A stretch of DNA of 64,000 bases from Jejuia pallidilutea (GTDB lineage: Bacteria > Bacteroidota > Bacteroidia > Flavobacteriales > Flavobacteriaceae). The stretch spans positions 203,663 through 267,662 of the forward strand of contig NZ_PVEO01000006.1 of NCBI RefSeq assembly GCF_002973595.1. The letters run 5' to 3'. Below, in pieces: positions 56,092 to 64,000 of the stretch. The stretch's first letter is position 1, and each line of letters begins with the position of its first letter. Made by a program: the position numbers and the translations under genes. Below the pieces are notes generated by a model. That model was not told the DNA's origin. It saw only the letters and a program-made list of their open reading frames with translations, and ran no database searches.

Positions 56092-57189
56092 ATGAAATCA
56101 AATTTTATTTTATGCCTAGCGCTATTGTTAGGCTTTGGAATGTCCCATGCACAAAATTTACCTGCAAATCCAGATCCTGGCAAGTGCTATGTAAAGTGTA
56201 TTACTAAGGATGAATTTAAAACAGTTGAAGAAACTATTGAAGTTTATCCTGCTTACACTAAGCTAGAGGTTGTACCTGCCACCTACAGAACCGTTGAAGA
56301 GCGTGTTTTAGTAAAAGAAGCTTCAAAAAGGTTTGTTTACGTTCCTGCAACGTATGAAACCATAGACGTACCTTACATTAAAAAAGAAGGAAGAACAGAT
56401 TTAAACATTAAACCTGCTTCTTTTGGATCTAACTCAAGAACCTTTGAGACCTACCCAAAAACATCTGGATGGGAATACAGAGAAACAGCTTGTGATTCTC
56501 CAAACAAAGAAGATTGTATGGTGGCGTGTTTTGTTGAATATCCTGCACAATTTACCGATGTAAGCTTTACAACATTGTCTAACGATGCTACAACTAGCAA
56601 TATTCCTGTTCCTGAGCAAAGCGGTACTTACCAAAAACGTGTGATAAAAACTCCTGCTAGAATGGACGAAATTGAAATTCCTGCTGAGTACAAAACTATT
56701 AAACGTCAAGTATTAGCTACTCCTGCCTCAACCAGAAGCGTAACTATTCCTGCACAAACTAAAACAGTTACAAGAACTGTATTAGCTAAAAAAGGCGGCT
56801 TAACTACTTGGGAAGAAGTAGATTGCGGATTATTAAATGCTAATGTATTACCTATTTTTTACGAACTAGGTAGCGCTCGTATTACTCCTGCATCTAAGAA
56901 AATTATTGACGACACCTTATTACCTTTACTTAATAGTAAGCCTGTAAATATTGAGTTAATATCTCATACAGACTCTAGAGGTAATGACGATTTTAACATG
57001 TCTTTGTCGCAACAACGTGCTAATTCTGTTGTAAATTACTTAGTATCTAAAGGTATTTCTAGAAGTAGATTATCGGCAAAAGGATATGGAGAAACAAGAT
57101 TAGTAAACCGTTGCTCTAATGGTGTAGATTGTTCTGAAGCAGAGCACCAAAAGAATAGAAGAACTGAGTTTAGAGTTCTTGGAAACTAG
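56092..57189 (+). CDS. OmpA-family outer-membrane protein with internal repeats
   Basis: 365 residues with a signal peptide (ending GFGMSHAQ). Residues about 35-240 contain several copies of a short repeat (VVPATYRTVEERVLVKEAS, FVYVPATYETIDVPYI, EIPAEYKTIKRQVLATPAST). The C-terminal OmpA peptidoglycan-binding domain is complete (ELISHTDSRGNDDFNMSLSQ, then QRANSVVNYLVSKGI and KGYGETRLVNRC). It should link the outer membrane or surface to peptidoglycan. The repeat region has no name I recognise. A strong terminator follows. Confidence 0.88.
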   Translation: MKSNFILCLALLLGFGMSHAQNLPANPDPGKCYVKCITKDEFKTVEETIEVYPAYTKLEVVPATYRTVEERVLVKEASKRFVYVPATYETIDVPYIKKEGRTDLNIKPASFGSNSRTFETYPKTSGWEYRETACDSPNKEDCMVACFVEYPAQFTDVSFTTLSNDATTSNIPVPEQSGTYQKRVIKTPARMDEIEIPAEYKTIKRQVLATPASTRSVTIPAQTKTVTRTVLAKKGGLTTWEEVDCGLLNANVLPIFYELGSARITPASKKIIDDTLLPLLNSKPVNIELISHTDSRGNDDFNMSLSQQRANSVVNYLVSKGISRSRLSAKGYGETRLVNRCSNGVDCSEAEHQKNRRTEFRVLGN

Positions 57190-57214
57190 AACTTAAATTT
57201 GTTTACGTAGAATG

Positions 57215-57242
57215 AAAAGACACCTTTTAAGGTGTCTTTTTT
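57215..57242. terminator. Bidirectional terminator of ompA-like and thioredoxin genes
   Basis: AAAAGACACCTT and AAGGTGTCTTTT form a near-perfect 12-bp stem, followed by T on both strands. The thioredoxin stop codon (57227-57229) lies inside the stem, so the two genes share it. Confidence 0.88.
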
Positions 57243-58342
57243 GTTATAATAAACTCAGGATATTCACTAATTTTTTTTTCAATTTCAATACCATAGGTAT
57301 CCTTTAGGCCAGATGCCATTAAATCGAAATATTTATAATGTACCTCCCAATCGTGCAACTCGTTGGCAATAGTTTCATTGTTTGTAACTATAGGTATTTC
57401 TAGCAAATTAGCCAATTGATAATTTACTTGGTTAAGCGATACATTATCAGCTTTAATATCAGAATCTCCAATTAAGAAGTTTGGCGTGTCGTTTCCCCAA
57501 TTTATTTGGTTAATATCCCAAAAATGCGAAGTAGATAAATTAAAAAACAACAACTCTCCATGTACCAGCTTGCTATCTTGCTTTAATTTCAAATATTTTA
57601 AAATAGTAGCTCCTTTATTTTTAGATGCTTCTGTATTGTACTTAAAACGCACACGGTAAATTTGGTTTAATTTTGCCGGTATATTAACTTGATTTTTATA
57701 AACGTTGTTGGCATATGCCATAATATGTTTTAAGCTTCCGGTAAGTTCTAAAAACTCAGGGGTTTTTACAATTTGTAAATTAGCAATGGGTGCATCTGCC
57801 TCTATAATTTCAAAATCATGCTTTAAAGCTACTTCTTTTTGTATGGAAACAGGTTTGTAAGATTGCAGCTTAAACATCTTATCAGCAGAAATTCGTTGCT
57901 TATTAGTGCTTAAATACCCTTCAATATGAAATGTTTTAAAGTCGGCAGGATGTCCCTCCCAAAGCTTTTCGCCTTTGGCATTAAATAAAACACCGTAGGG
58001 CAAACTAGAAATATTATATCTAGAAAACGTCTCCCCTTTATAATCTATAGCAACTGCGAGGTCTACATTGTGTTTTTTCATAAAACGCTTAACTACATCA
58101 GGGTTTTCCTGAGTTAAGGACATTATATAAAAGTCTTTAGGATACTGGCGTTGTAAGGAGGACAGTTGTTTAGCTACCGCAATACATGGACCGCACCAAG
58201 TAGCCCAAAAGTCCACAAAATAAAGTGCGTTTTCAGTTTCTGAAGCTATCGAGGATGTTTTAATTGTTTCAGATATTCGTATTTGCCCGAAAAAAAACAT
58301 TGGTAACAATAAAAAGAGAGTTATAAGGGATTTAGCTTTCAT
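57227..58342 (-). CDS. TlpA-like thioredoxin-fold protein
   Basis: 371 residues with a signal peptide (MKAKSLITLFLLLPMFFFG). The thioredoxin active site is WATWCGPCIA (Cys50, Cys53), with a cis-Pro segment (YNISSLPYGVLFNAKGEKLW) further on. The remaining 200 residues are a C-terminal extension without known motif. TlpA/ResA-like proteins reduce disulfides in the periplasm, for instance for cytochrome c assembly. No such cluster lies nearby, so its partner is unknown. Confidence 0.88.
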   Translation of the reverse strand: MKAKSLITLFLLLPMFFFGQIRISETIKTSSIASETENALYFVDFWATWCGPCIAVAKQLSSLQRQYPKDFYIMSLTQENPDVVKRFMKKHNVDLAVAIDYKGETFSRYNISSLPYGVLFNAKGEKLWEGHPADFKTFHIEGYLSTNKQRISADKMFKLQSYKPVSIQKEVALKHDFEIIEADAPIANLQIVKTPEFLELTGSLKHIMAYANNVYKNQVNIPAKLNQIYRVRFKYNTEASKNKGATILKYLKLKQDSKLVHGELLFFNLSTSHFWDINQINWGNDTPNFLIGDSDIKADNVSLNQVNYQLANLLEIPIVTNNETIANELHDWEVHYKYFDLMASGLKDTYGIEIEKKISEYPEFIITKKTP

Positions 58343-58537
58343 TTTAAATTTTTGGATAACAATTTACATTACATATAACAAGTATTGTGCTAAAATAGTA
58401 TTCAACCCAATTTTGTTGATACATTTTGCAAAATAATAAAATTTTAACCGCATAAATGTGACCTCTTTAATTTTTAAGTGTCTTACAGTAAAACGATAAT
58501 CAAATTAATTGAGGGATTAATTAGGTTTATATATTAA

Positions 58538-58576
58538 AAGACATTCAATATTAACATTGGATGTCTTATTTTTTTT
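58538..58576 (+). terminator. Orphan rho-independent terminator
   Basis: AAGACATTCAAT pairs with ATTGGATGTCTT (12 bp with one U-G, six-base loop), followed by A and eight T. No + strand gene ends before it; the region 58343-58537 lies between divergent genes. It is upstream of the DUF4197 promoter, so it must serve some unannotated + transcript or be a leader element. The rest of this 276-base gap shows no reading frame. Confidence 0.8.
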
Positions 58577-58588
58577 AAATCATAAGTT

Positions 58589-58596
58589 TATCTTTG
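58589..58596 (+). promoter_or_regulatory. -7 box for the DUF4197 gene
   Basis: TATCTTTG fits TAnnTTTG and lies 23 bases before the gene's ATG and directly after the orphan terminator. Confidence 0.5.
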
Positions 58597-58618
58597 ACAA
58601 TAAATACCCAAAAACATC

Positions 58619-59323
58619 ATGATACGTAAATTTATAGTAGCTATATTAGTTTTTAATGCAACAGCCTGCGCAGAATTGCAAGGCGTAATAGACCAATTGC
58701 CACAAGGTGGCGCAGTAACTAATGCCGAAATAGCCTCTGGATTAAGACAGGCTTTAGATTTTGGAATAGACAAACAAGTAACAAAGCTTACGCAAGAAGA
58801 TGGGTTTTACAAAAATGAATTAGTTAAAATATTACTCCCAGAAGAACTACGCAAAGTAGATAAAGCTTTAAGAGATATTGGTTTGGGCAAACTAGCCGAT
58901 GAAGGTGTGAAAGCTTTAAACAGAGCCGCTGAAGACGCCGTTAAACAAGCTACCCCTATTTTTGTAAATGCAGTTAAAGACATTACGTTTGCCGATGCAA
59001 AAAATATTTTATTAGGTAGTGATGATGCTGCAACAACATACTTAACAACTAAAACAAAAACTGCACTTTATGACAAGTTTAATCCTGTTATTAAAAATTC
59101 TTTTAATAAAGTTGGAGCAGATGATATTTGGAAAAACCTAATTAACAAATACAACACTATACCTTTTACAAGCAATGTAAACCCAGATTTAACCGATTAC
59201 GTTACCAATGAAGCCTTAAAGGGAGTTTACACAATGATAGCTGTTGAAGAAAAAGAGATTAGAAATAAAATAGGCTCTAGAACAACCGATGTGTTAAAGC
59301 GCGTTTTCGCTTTACAAGATTAA
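58619..59323 (+). CDS. DUF4197 protein, secreted
   Basis: 234 residues. A short signal with a lipobox-like ATAC (Cys17) leads to DUF4197: EIASGLRQALDFGIDKQVTK, PEELRKVDKALRDIGLG, ADAKNILLGSDDAATTYL. The helical family is common in Gram-negative bacteria, probably periplasmic, function unknown. It stands alone. Confidence 0.88.
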   Translation: MIRKFIVAILVFNATACAELQGVIDQLPQGGAVTNAEIASGLRQALDFGIDKQVTKLTQEDGFYKNELVKILLPEELRKVDKALRDIGLGKLADEGVKALNRAAEDAVKQATPIFVNAVKDITFADAKNILLGSDDAATTYLTTKTKTALYDKFNPVIKNSFNKVGADDIWKNLINKYNTIPFTSNVNPDLTDYVTNEALKGVYTMIAVEEKEIRNKIGSRTTDVLKRVFALQD

Positions 59324-59415
59324 TTTTTTTTTTGAAGTAAGTTTAGCGTTTCTTTAACGTTAGCATTACATCCAAATCATCATAATTCTCGTATTTTACA
59401 GTAAAAGAGAATATT

Positions 59416-59562
59416 ATGAGCACACATTTCTGTAAGGTTGGCAAAATTAAAATTAACAGCAACAAAATTATTAGTTTAAAGGAAATTGAAAAGCGAATAC
59501 ACAACTTTGTGGACGATATTAGCAAAGTAGAGTTTCCTAAAGATGTTCATGAAGCGATTTAA
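59416..59562 (+). CDS. Small 48-residue protein, possible
   Basis: ATG at 59416 opens a frame of 48 codons: MSTHFCKVGKIKINSNKIIS then LKEIEKRIHNFVDDISKVEF. It is hydrophilic with a plausible amphipathic helix, and a purine-rich AAAAGAGA lies before the start. Its end overlaps the end of the opposite-strand binding-protein gene by 26 bases. I recognise no family. The lack of stop codons in AT-rich DNA and natural composition favour a real gene, but this is not proven. Confidence 0.45.
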   Translation: MSTHFCKVGKIKINSNKIISLKEIEKRIHNFVDDISKVEFPKDVHEAI

Positions 59563-60313
59563 AATAAGTAAAAGCTTTTTTTAAACGCGACCCATACCAA
59601 GAGAACATTTCTCCATCTACCAAAAGCAGTTTTGCCTTTGGGTAAAATGCTTGTAACTCTTTTTTGTGAGCTTCTTTAAATGGGTAAGGCTCACTTGATA
59701 ATAAAACCAGTTCAACCTCTTTATTTTCTTTTAATTCAATTTCTGGATAGCGCACTTGGTCTCTGTAGTAATTTTTAAACTTATTCAACTGTAGCATATA
59801 ATTTACAAATGTGTTGTTTGCGGCAACCATCCAAGGCGATTTCCAAATAAAATATATGGTGTTATAAACCATCTCGTGTTCTACCCACTTTTTAAAAAAA
59901 ACATACTCACTATGTATGTTATGTATTAAATTTTGTGCGGTTTTTTTCTTATTGAACATAATACCATATTGTGCAATCAACTCTAAACTATCTTCTAAAT
60001 TAAAAATATCAGAGACATGTACAGGTGCAATAGCTTCGCAAGCAATTACAATATCTTCTGTATTCTCTTCTTTATTACATAAAATAATATCTGGTCGTAA
60101 GTCTTTAATCTTTTCAATATCAATCTGCTTTGTGCCTCCTACAACCTTAGCTTTGGTTTTTATATAATTGGGGTGCACACAAAACTTTGTAACGCCAACA
60201 ACATAAGCTTGTAAGCCTAAATCGCATAATAGCTCTGTTTGACTGGGCACTAGCGATACAATACGTTTTGGAGTTTTGTCTAGTTGTATGTTCCTATGGA
60301 GTTGATCTTTCAT
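59537..60313 (-). CDS. Helical-backbone metal/cobalamin-type binding protein, without signal peptide
   Basis: 258 residues from ATG 60313; the longer frame to 60358 adds a non-signal stretch. The fold is that of BtuF-like class III periplasmic binding proteins (RIVSLVPSQTELLCDLGLQA, VGGTKQIDIEKIKDLRPDII, and LVDGEMFSWYGSRL). No signal peptide or lipobox is seen, so it may be cytosolic, unlike classic substrate-binding proteins. No permease or ATPase is nearby. Ligand could be cobalamin or a metal chelate. It is divergent from the HAD gene. Confidence 0.78.
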   Translation of the reverse strand: MKDQLHRNIQLDKTPKRIVSLVPSQTELLCDLGLQAYVVGVTKFCVHPNYIKTKAKVVGGTKQIDIEKIKDLRPDIILCNKEENTEDIVIACEAIAPVHVSDIFNLEDSLELIAQYGIMFNKKKTAQNLIHNIHSEYVFFKKWVEHEMVYNTIYFIWKSPWMVAANNTFVNYMLQLNKFKNYYRDQVRYPEIELKENKEVELVLLSSEPYPFKEAHKKELQAFYPKAKLLLVDGEMFSWYGSRLKKAFTYFKSLHEHL

Positions 60314-60395
60314 AATCTTAATAAATCTAAACATTTTTTTCCATCTGAAGTCACACAAAAAACCTCAATATTATATCTTCGCAAAAAAAATAAAG

Positions 60396-61052
60396 ATGCT
60401 AAAAGCTGTTATTTTCGATATGGATGGCGTTATTATAGATAGCGAACCTATGCACCACAAAGCCTACCACAATATGTTTAACGAAGTAGGCATTAACGTA
60501 TCTAGAGAACTTTACGAATCGTTCACAGGGCAATCTACCCTAAATATATGCAAGCGCTTATGCGATAATTTTAAACTAAATGAATCTCCAGAAACCCTAG
60601 TAGCTATAAAACGTAAACATTACAAACAGTTTTTTGATACAAATTCTAGCTTTGGACTTATAGACGGTGTACTAGATTTAATAAAAAATTACCATGAAAA
60701 CCAACTTACCTTAGTGTTAGGATCCTCGGCAGCAATGTCTAGTATTAACATGATTTTTGAGCGCTTTAACTTAAACCAATATTTTAAGGCTAAACTAAGT
60801 GGTGCCGATTTAAAAGCGTCTAAACCACATCCCGAAATATTCGAAAAAGCAGCTAAAGCTTCGGGCTTTAAGAAAAATGAATGTATGGTAATTGAAGATT
60901 CCACAAATGGTATTGAGGCTGCAAAATCTGCTGGCATTTATTGCGTGGGCTTCGATAGTTTTCATTCTAAAAACCAAGATTACTCCAAAGCTAACAAGGT
61001 TATTACTAATTTTGAAGATATTTATTTTGATAAAATTGTAGCAGAGTTTTAA
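60396..61052 (+). CDS. HAD-family phosphatase (beta-phosphoglucomutase-like)
   Basis: 218 residues. The HAD nucleophile and acid are Asp8 and Asp10 in VIFDMDGVIIDSEPMHH; GSSAAMSSI carries the Ser of motif II, and KPHPEIFEKAAKASG with CMVIEDSTNGIEAAKSAG gives motifs III and IV. The four-helix cap and DSEPMHH fit the beta-phosphoglucomutase or sugar-phosphatase subgroup. The substrate is unknown. It stands alone and converges with the lrp gene, nine bases away. Confidence 0.9.
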   Translation: MLKAVIFDMDGVIIDSEPMHHKAYHNMFNEVGINVSRELYESFTGQSTLNICKRLCDNFKLNESPETLVAIKRKHYKQFFDTNSSFGLIDGVLDLIKNYHENQLTLVLGSSAAMSSINMIFERFNLNQYFKAKLSGADLKASKPHPEIFEKAAKASGFKKNECMVIEDSTNGIEAAKSAGIYCVGFDSFHSKNQDYSKANKVITNFEDIYFDKIVAEF

Positions 61053-61060
61053 TACTTTTT

Positions 61061-61522
61061 TTAGAAATGATATTCTGTAGTCGCTTTAATTTCCTTTAAA
61101 ACAAAGTAACTTTCCAACACGCCAATATTTTCAATTTTAGATAATTTTAAACGTACAAACTCATGGTATTCCTCAAGACTTTTTAAATTTATTTTTAAGA
61201 AAAAGTCTACTTTTCCCGCCATGTGATAACATTCCTGCACTTCTGGTAAGGCTTTTATTTGTCTTTCAAATTTATCAATAAACCCTTCGTGGTGATAGCG
61301 CAAAGACACCATACAAATTGCCGTTATAGGGCAATCTATTAGTTTATTATTTATTAGCGCTACATATTTTTTTATAAATCCCTTTTTTTCTAAACGTCTT
61401 ATTCGCTCGTAAACAGGCGATGCCGTAAGATGCAGTAATTTGGCAATATCTTTAGTGGTTTTCTTTGAATCTTGCTGAAGAATTCGTAATATTTTAAGGT
61501 CTATATCATCAAGTCGTTCCAT
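61061..61522 (-). CDS. Lrp/AsnC-family regulator next to the threonine-degradation genes
   Basis: 153 residues with an N-terminal HTH (DLKILRILQQDSKKTTKDIA and ASPVYERIRRLEKKGFIKKY) and a C-terminal RAM domain (EVQECYHMAGKVDFFLKINL). It is divergent from the threonine dehydrogenase gene, with 170 bases between. Known Lrp proteins control amino-acid catabolism, including tdh-kbl in E. coli, so a local regulator of these genes is likely. A palindrome lies just before its start. Confidence 0.95.
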   Translation of the reverse strand: MERLDDIDLKILRILQQDSKKTTKDIAKLLHLTASPVYERIRRLEKKGFIKKYVALINNKLIDCPITAICMVSLRYHHEGFIDKFERQIKALPEVQECYHMAGKVDFFLKINLKSLEEYHEFVRLKLSKIENIGVLESYFVLKEIKATTEYHF

Positions 61523-61692
61523 ATTCAGTAAAATTTACTTTTTAAATGTTAAAAATATCCGTTTCAAAAGTAAATATACATTCAAAAATAAATATATGTA
61601 GAATATAATACTTTTTTAATAGCAATTAACAGAATTTTTAATTACTTTATTTAACATATTAGTAAATTCGTACTTGTATTATTCTAAGAAAT
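61523..61692. promoter_or_regulatory. Divergent control region between lrp and threonine dehydrogenase
   Basis: AGTAAAATTTACT (61527-61539) is a perfect 13-base palindrome at the lrp start. Further on, AAAAGTA (61566) and TACTTTT (61609), with the inner TACATTC and GAATATA, form an imperfect dyad. The very AT-rich tract suits Lrp-type binding; site use is inference. Confidence 0.45.
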
Positions 61693-62646
61693 ATGAAAGA
61701 TAAAATACTAATTACTGGCGCTAACGGGCAGCTTGGTTCTGTATTAACCAAAGCGCTTCAGAACATTTATGGTATAGATAATGTTATAGCAACAGATATA
61801 AAATTTAATGCATCGTTTAAAGGGCATTTTGAGTTTTTGGATGCTACAGATTTTAAAAGTATAACATATGTAATTAAAGAGCATGATATTACCGAGGTAT
61901 ATCATATGGCAGCCATATTATCAGCCAGTGGAGAGCAGCAACCACTAAGAACTTGGGAGATTAATAATCAAACCTTTCTCAATGTTTTAGAAGCTTCTCG
62001 CATACACGGGATAAAAAAGGTGTTCTACCCCAGCTCTATAGCGGTTTATGGTACAAACGCACCAAAAAACAATACTCCACAAGATTTTTTTTTAACACCA
62101 ACGACGGTTTATGGTATGAGTAAAGCCGCAGGAGAAAATTGGGCTAACTACTACTTTTTAAAATATGGTTTAGATGTACGCTCTTTAAGATATCCTGGAG
62201 TTATTGGTCACCAAACCTCACCTGGTGGTGGCACTACAGATTACGCAGTAGATGCGTATCATTACGCTGTAAAAGGTGAAACATTTACATGTTTTCTTAA
62301 TGAAACCGCAAGTTTACCTATGATTTATATGGACGATGCCATTCGAGCTACCATAGAGTTGATGCAAACGCCTACAAATGCTATTAAAACCAGAACATCT
62401 TACAATATTGCAAGTATAAGTTTTAACCCAGAAGAACTAAAAGCATCAATCTCTAAAATATTCCCTAAATTTAAAATGATTTACAAGCCGGATTTTAGAC
62501 AGGAAATTGCCGATTCGTGGCCCAATAGTATAGATGATACAATAGCTAGAACAGACTGGGGATGGAAGCCTAATTTTGATTTAGAAGCGATGACAAAAGA
62601 TATGATTAAACATTTAAAACAAAACTATAAAATAGAAAACGCATAA
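61693..62646 (+). CDS. NAD-dependent L-threonine dehydrogenase, SDR type
   Basis: 317-residue extended short-chain dehydrogenase/epimerase. The NAD loop is [12 protein letters not shown] (residues 8-19), and the catalytic Tyr and Lys are in [18 protein letters not shown] (about 140 and 144), with the Ser in [30 protein letters not shown] and [20 protein letters not shown] match GalE-like threonine dehydrogenases of Bacteroidota, unlike the zinc enzyme of E. coli. It oxidises threonine to 2-amino-3-ketobutyrate, passed to KBL encoded immediately downstream. Confidence 0.92.
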   Translation: MKDKILITGANGQLGSVLTKALQNIYGIDNVIATDIKFNASFKGHFEFLDATDFKSITYVIKEHDITEVYHMAAILSASGEQQPLRTWEINNQTFLNVLEASRIHGIKKVFYPSSIAVYGTNAPKNNTPQDFFLTPTTVYGMSKAAGENWANYYFLKYGLDVRSLRYPGVIGHQTSPGGGTTDYAVDAYHYAVKGETFTCFLNETASLPMIYMDDAIRATIELMQTPTNAIKTRTSYNIASISFNPEELKASISKIFPKFKMIYKPDFRQEIADSWPNSIDDTIARTDWGWKPNFDLEAMTKDMIKHLKQNYKIENA

Positions 62647-62647
62647 T

Positions 62648-63835
62648 ATGTACGGAACTATAAAACAACAATTTCAGGCAGATTTAGATGCCATTAAAGA
62701 AAGTGGACTTTATAAAAACGAACGTGTAATAACATCAAAGCAAGGTGCTGAAATTAACACACTTTCCAATTCTAATGTACTAAATTTTTGTGCAAATAAT
62801 TATTTAGGATTATCATCTGATGAAAGCGTTATTCAAGCAGGAATTGATGCTTTAAACACACACGGTTTTGGCTTATCTTCGGTTCGTTTTATATGTGGCA
62901 CACAAGATATTCATAAAGCTTTAGAACGTAAAACAGCTGAATTTCTAGGGATGGAGGATTGTATTCTTTATGCCGCAGCTTTTGATGCTAATGGCGGTTT
63001 ATTCGAACCTTTACTATCAAAAGAAGATGCCATAATTTCGGATGAGCTAAATCACGCTTCCATTATTGATGGTATTAGATTGTGTAAAGCGCAACGTTTT
63101 AGATACCTTAATAGCAACATGGAAGACCTTGAAGCTAAATTAAAAGAAGCTTCGGGAGCCAGACGTAAACTAATTGTAACCGATGGTTCTTTTTCTATGG
63201 ATGGACGCATTGCTCCTCTTGACAAAATTTGTGATTTAGCCGATAAATACGATGCCTTGGTAATGATAGACGAGTGCCATTCTACAGGTTTTATTGGTAA
63301 AACAGGTAGAGGTGTACACGAATACTACAATGTTATGGATCGTGTAGATATTATTACTGGAACTTATGGAAAAGCGCTTGGAGGTGCTTCGGGTGGTTTT
63401 ACTGCTGCCAGAAAAGAAATTGTTGATATTTTACGACAACATTCTAGACCATACTTATTCTCTAATACCCTTGCCCCAGCTATTGTTGGCGCTACTTTAA
63501 AGGTGTTTGATATCATTTCTAACGATACTACTTTAAGAGACAAGTTAGAGGAGAATACTACCTTTTTTAGAACAGAAATGACCAAAGCTGGTTTTGATAT
63601 TATTCCTGGAATTCACCCTATAGTTCCCATAATGTTATACGATGCTAAGCTCTCGCAAACCTTTGCCAAAATGCTTTTAGAAGAAGGCATTTACGTTATT
63701 GGTTTCTTTTATCCTGTGGTTCCTAAAGGAAAAGCAAGAATTCGTGTTCAGCTTTCTGCAGCTCACGAAAAGGAACATATACAAAAAGCTATAGATGCCT
63801 TTATAAAGGTTGGCAAGCAGCTGGAGGTAATTTAA
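62648..63835 (+). CDS. kbl: Glycine C-acetyltransferase (2-amino-3-ketobutyrate CoA ligase)
   Basis: 395-residue PLP enzyme of the alpha-oxoamine synthase family. The PLP lysine lies in [15 protein letters not shown] (about residue 241); [16 protein letters not shown] [16 protein letters not shown] and [18 protein letters not shown] carry the cofactor-binding residues. It cleaves 2-amino-3-ketobutyrate with CoA to glycine and acetyl-CoA. It begins one base after the stop of the threonine dehydrogenase gene, giving a two-gene operon for threonine breakdown. Confidence 0.95.
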   Translation: MYGTIKQQFQADLDAIKESGLYKNERVITSKQGAEINTLSNSNVLNFCANNYLGLSSDESVIQAGIDALNTHGFGLSSVRFICGTQDIHKALERKTAEFLGMEDCILYAAAFDANGGLFEPLLSKEDAIISDELNHASIIDGIRLCKAQRFRYLNSNMEDLEAKLKEASGARRKLIVTDGSFSMDGRIAPLDKICDLADKYDALVMIDECHSTGFIGKTGRGVHEYYNVMDRVDIITGTYGKALGGASGGFTAARKEIVDILRQHSRPYLFSNTLAPAIVGATLKVFDIISNDTTLRDKLEENTTFFRTEMTKAGFDIIPGIHPIVPIMLYDAKLSQTFAKMLLEEGIYVIGFFYPVVPKGKARIRVQLSAAHEKEHIQKAIDAFIKVGKQLEVI

Positions 63836-63954
63836 AACACAAGCATTGTTACTAGCCTTTTTAAAATCTTAGCAATAAAAACATTACACTCATTTTTCCC
63901 TTCTTAAGGCACATTCAGAAAATAGCTTGATTACGAGCATCAAAATATAAAAAG

Positions 63955-63988
63955 CAAGATTTGGTTACTTCCAAGTCTTGTTTTTTTT
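63955..63988 (+). terminator. Rho-independent terminator after kbl
   Basis: CAAGATTTGG pairs with CCAAGTCTTG (10 bp with one U-G, loop TTACTT), followed by eight T. It is 120 bases past the kbl stop; the sequence between shows nothing. A short unannotated transcript ending here is possible. Confidence 0.85.
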
Positions 63989-64000
63989 AGTTTTAGAGCT

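Noticed and set aside
1..64000. CRISPR array, tRNA, rRNA, transposase or prophage genes
   Set aside because: No direct-repeat/spacer pattern, no tRNA-like cloverleaf or T-loop consensus and no transposase or phage motif was seen.

Overview
The window is chromosomal DNA of a low-GC Flavobacteriaceae-type bacterium (phylum Bacteroidota). Several things point there: Bacteroidota-style -7 promoter boxes (TAnnTTTG), C-terminal Por/T9SS sorting domains on long surface proteins, families almost confined to the phylum (DUF4252, DUF4920, DUF5723, fused E1 alpha/beta dehydrogenase, MnmD, YpdA), and interspersed repeats typical of flavobacterial genomes. No rRNA, tRNA, CRISPR array, prophage, transposase or plasmid gene is visible.

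Region by region: 0-9 kb is housekeeping and envelope (a partial LysM protein, Lon, rhomboid protease, LpxL-like acyltransferase, NhaA, GlmM, AcpH). 9-24 kb holds UvrA, a LOG-family enzyme, a large M1-peptidase-like protein without its zinc motif and with a beta-barrel-like C-terminus, the fused 2-oxoacid dehydrogenase E1, HdeD, cardiolipin synthase, and a fasciclin protein divergent from an ECF sigma/anti-sigma pair. 24-29 kb carries an SDR oxidoreductase, a possible glycosyltransferase, MnmD, DUF4920 lipoprotein, IlvE and a MazG-like hydrolase.

29.5-42.6 kb is the most interesting part. A lipoprotein, a TPR histidine kinase and a NarL/LuxR response regulator form an operon. It is followed by a secreted protein, a beta-helix-like secreted protein with a T9SS repeat adhesin, a DUF5723 outer-membrane protein, a leucine-rich T9SS protein and a solo LuxR-type HTH protein. 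Upstream of five of these units lies a 16-30 bp palindrome with core CCC(C)AGTAYTGGG(G). Its centre is always exactly 31.5 bases before the -7 box, the geometry of a class II activator site near -41.5; a sixth, weaker site has the same spacing. I infer a self-contained, probably autoregulated surface-protein regulon.

42.8-64 kb returns to ordinary functions: a DPP III-like M49 peptidase, SRPBCC/GyrI protein, CrcB, DUF1684 and DUF4252 lipoproteins, YpdA, two Lrp regulators, fused isobutyryl-CoA mutase IcmF, PurU, OmpA-type protein, TlpA-like thioredoxin, DUF4197, a metal/cobalamin-type binding protein, a HAD phosphatase, and the threonine-degradation pair TDH/KBL next to a divergent Lrp regulator. 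Two genes (DUF1684 and icmF) carry interspersed repeat sequence inside their reading frames without loss of frame. All functional calls come from reading the sequence and remembered family motifs; no database search was run.
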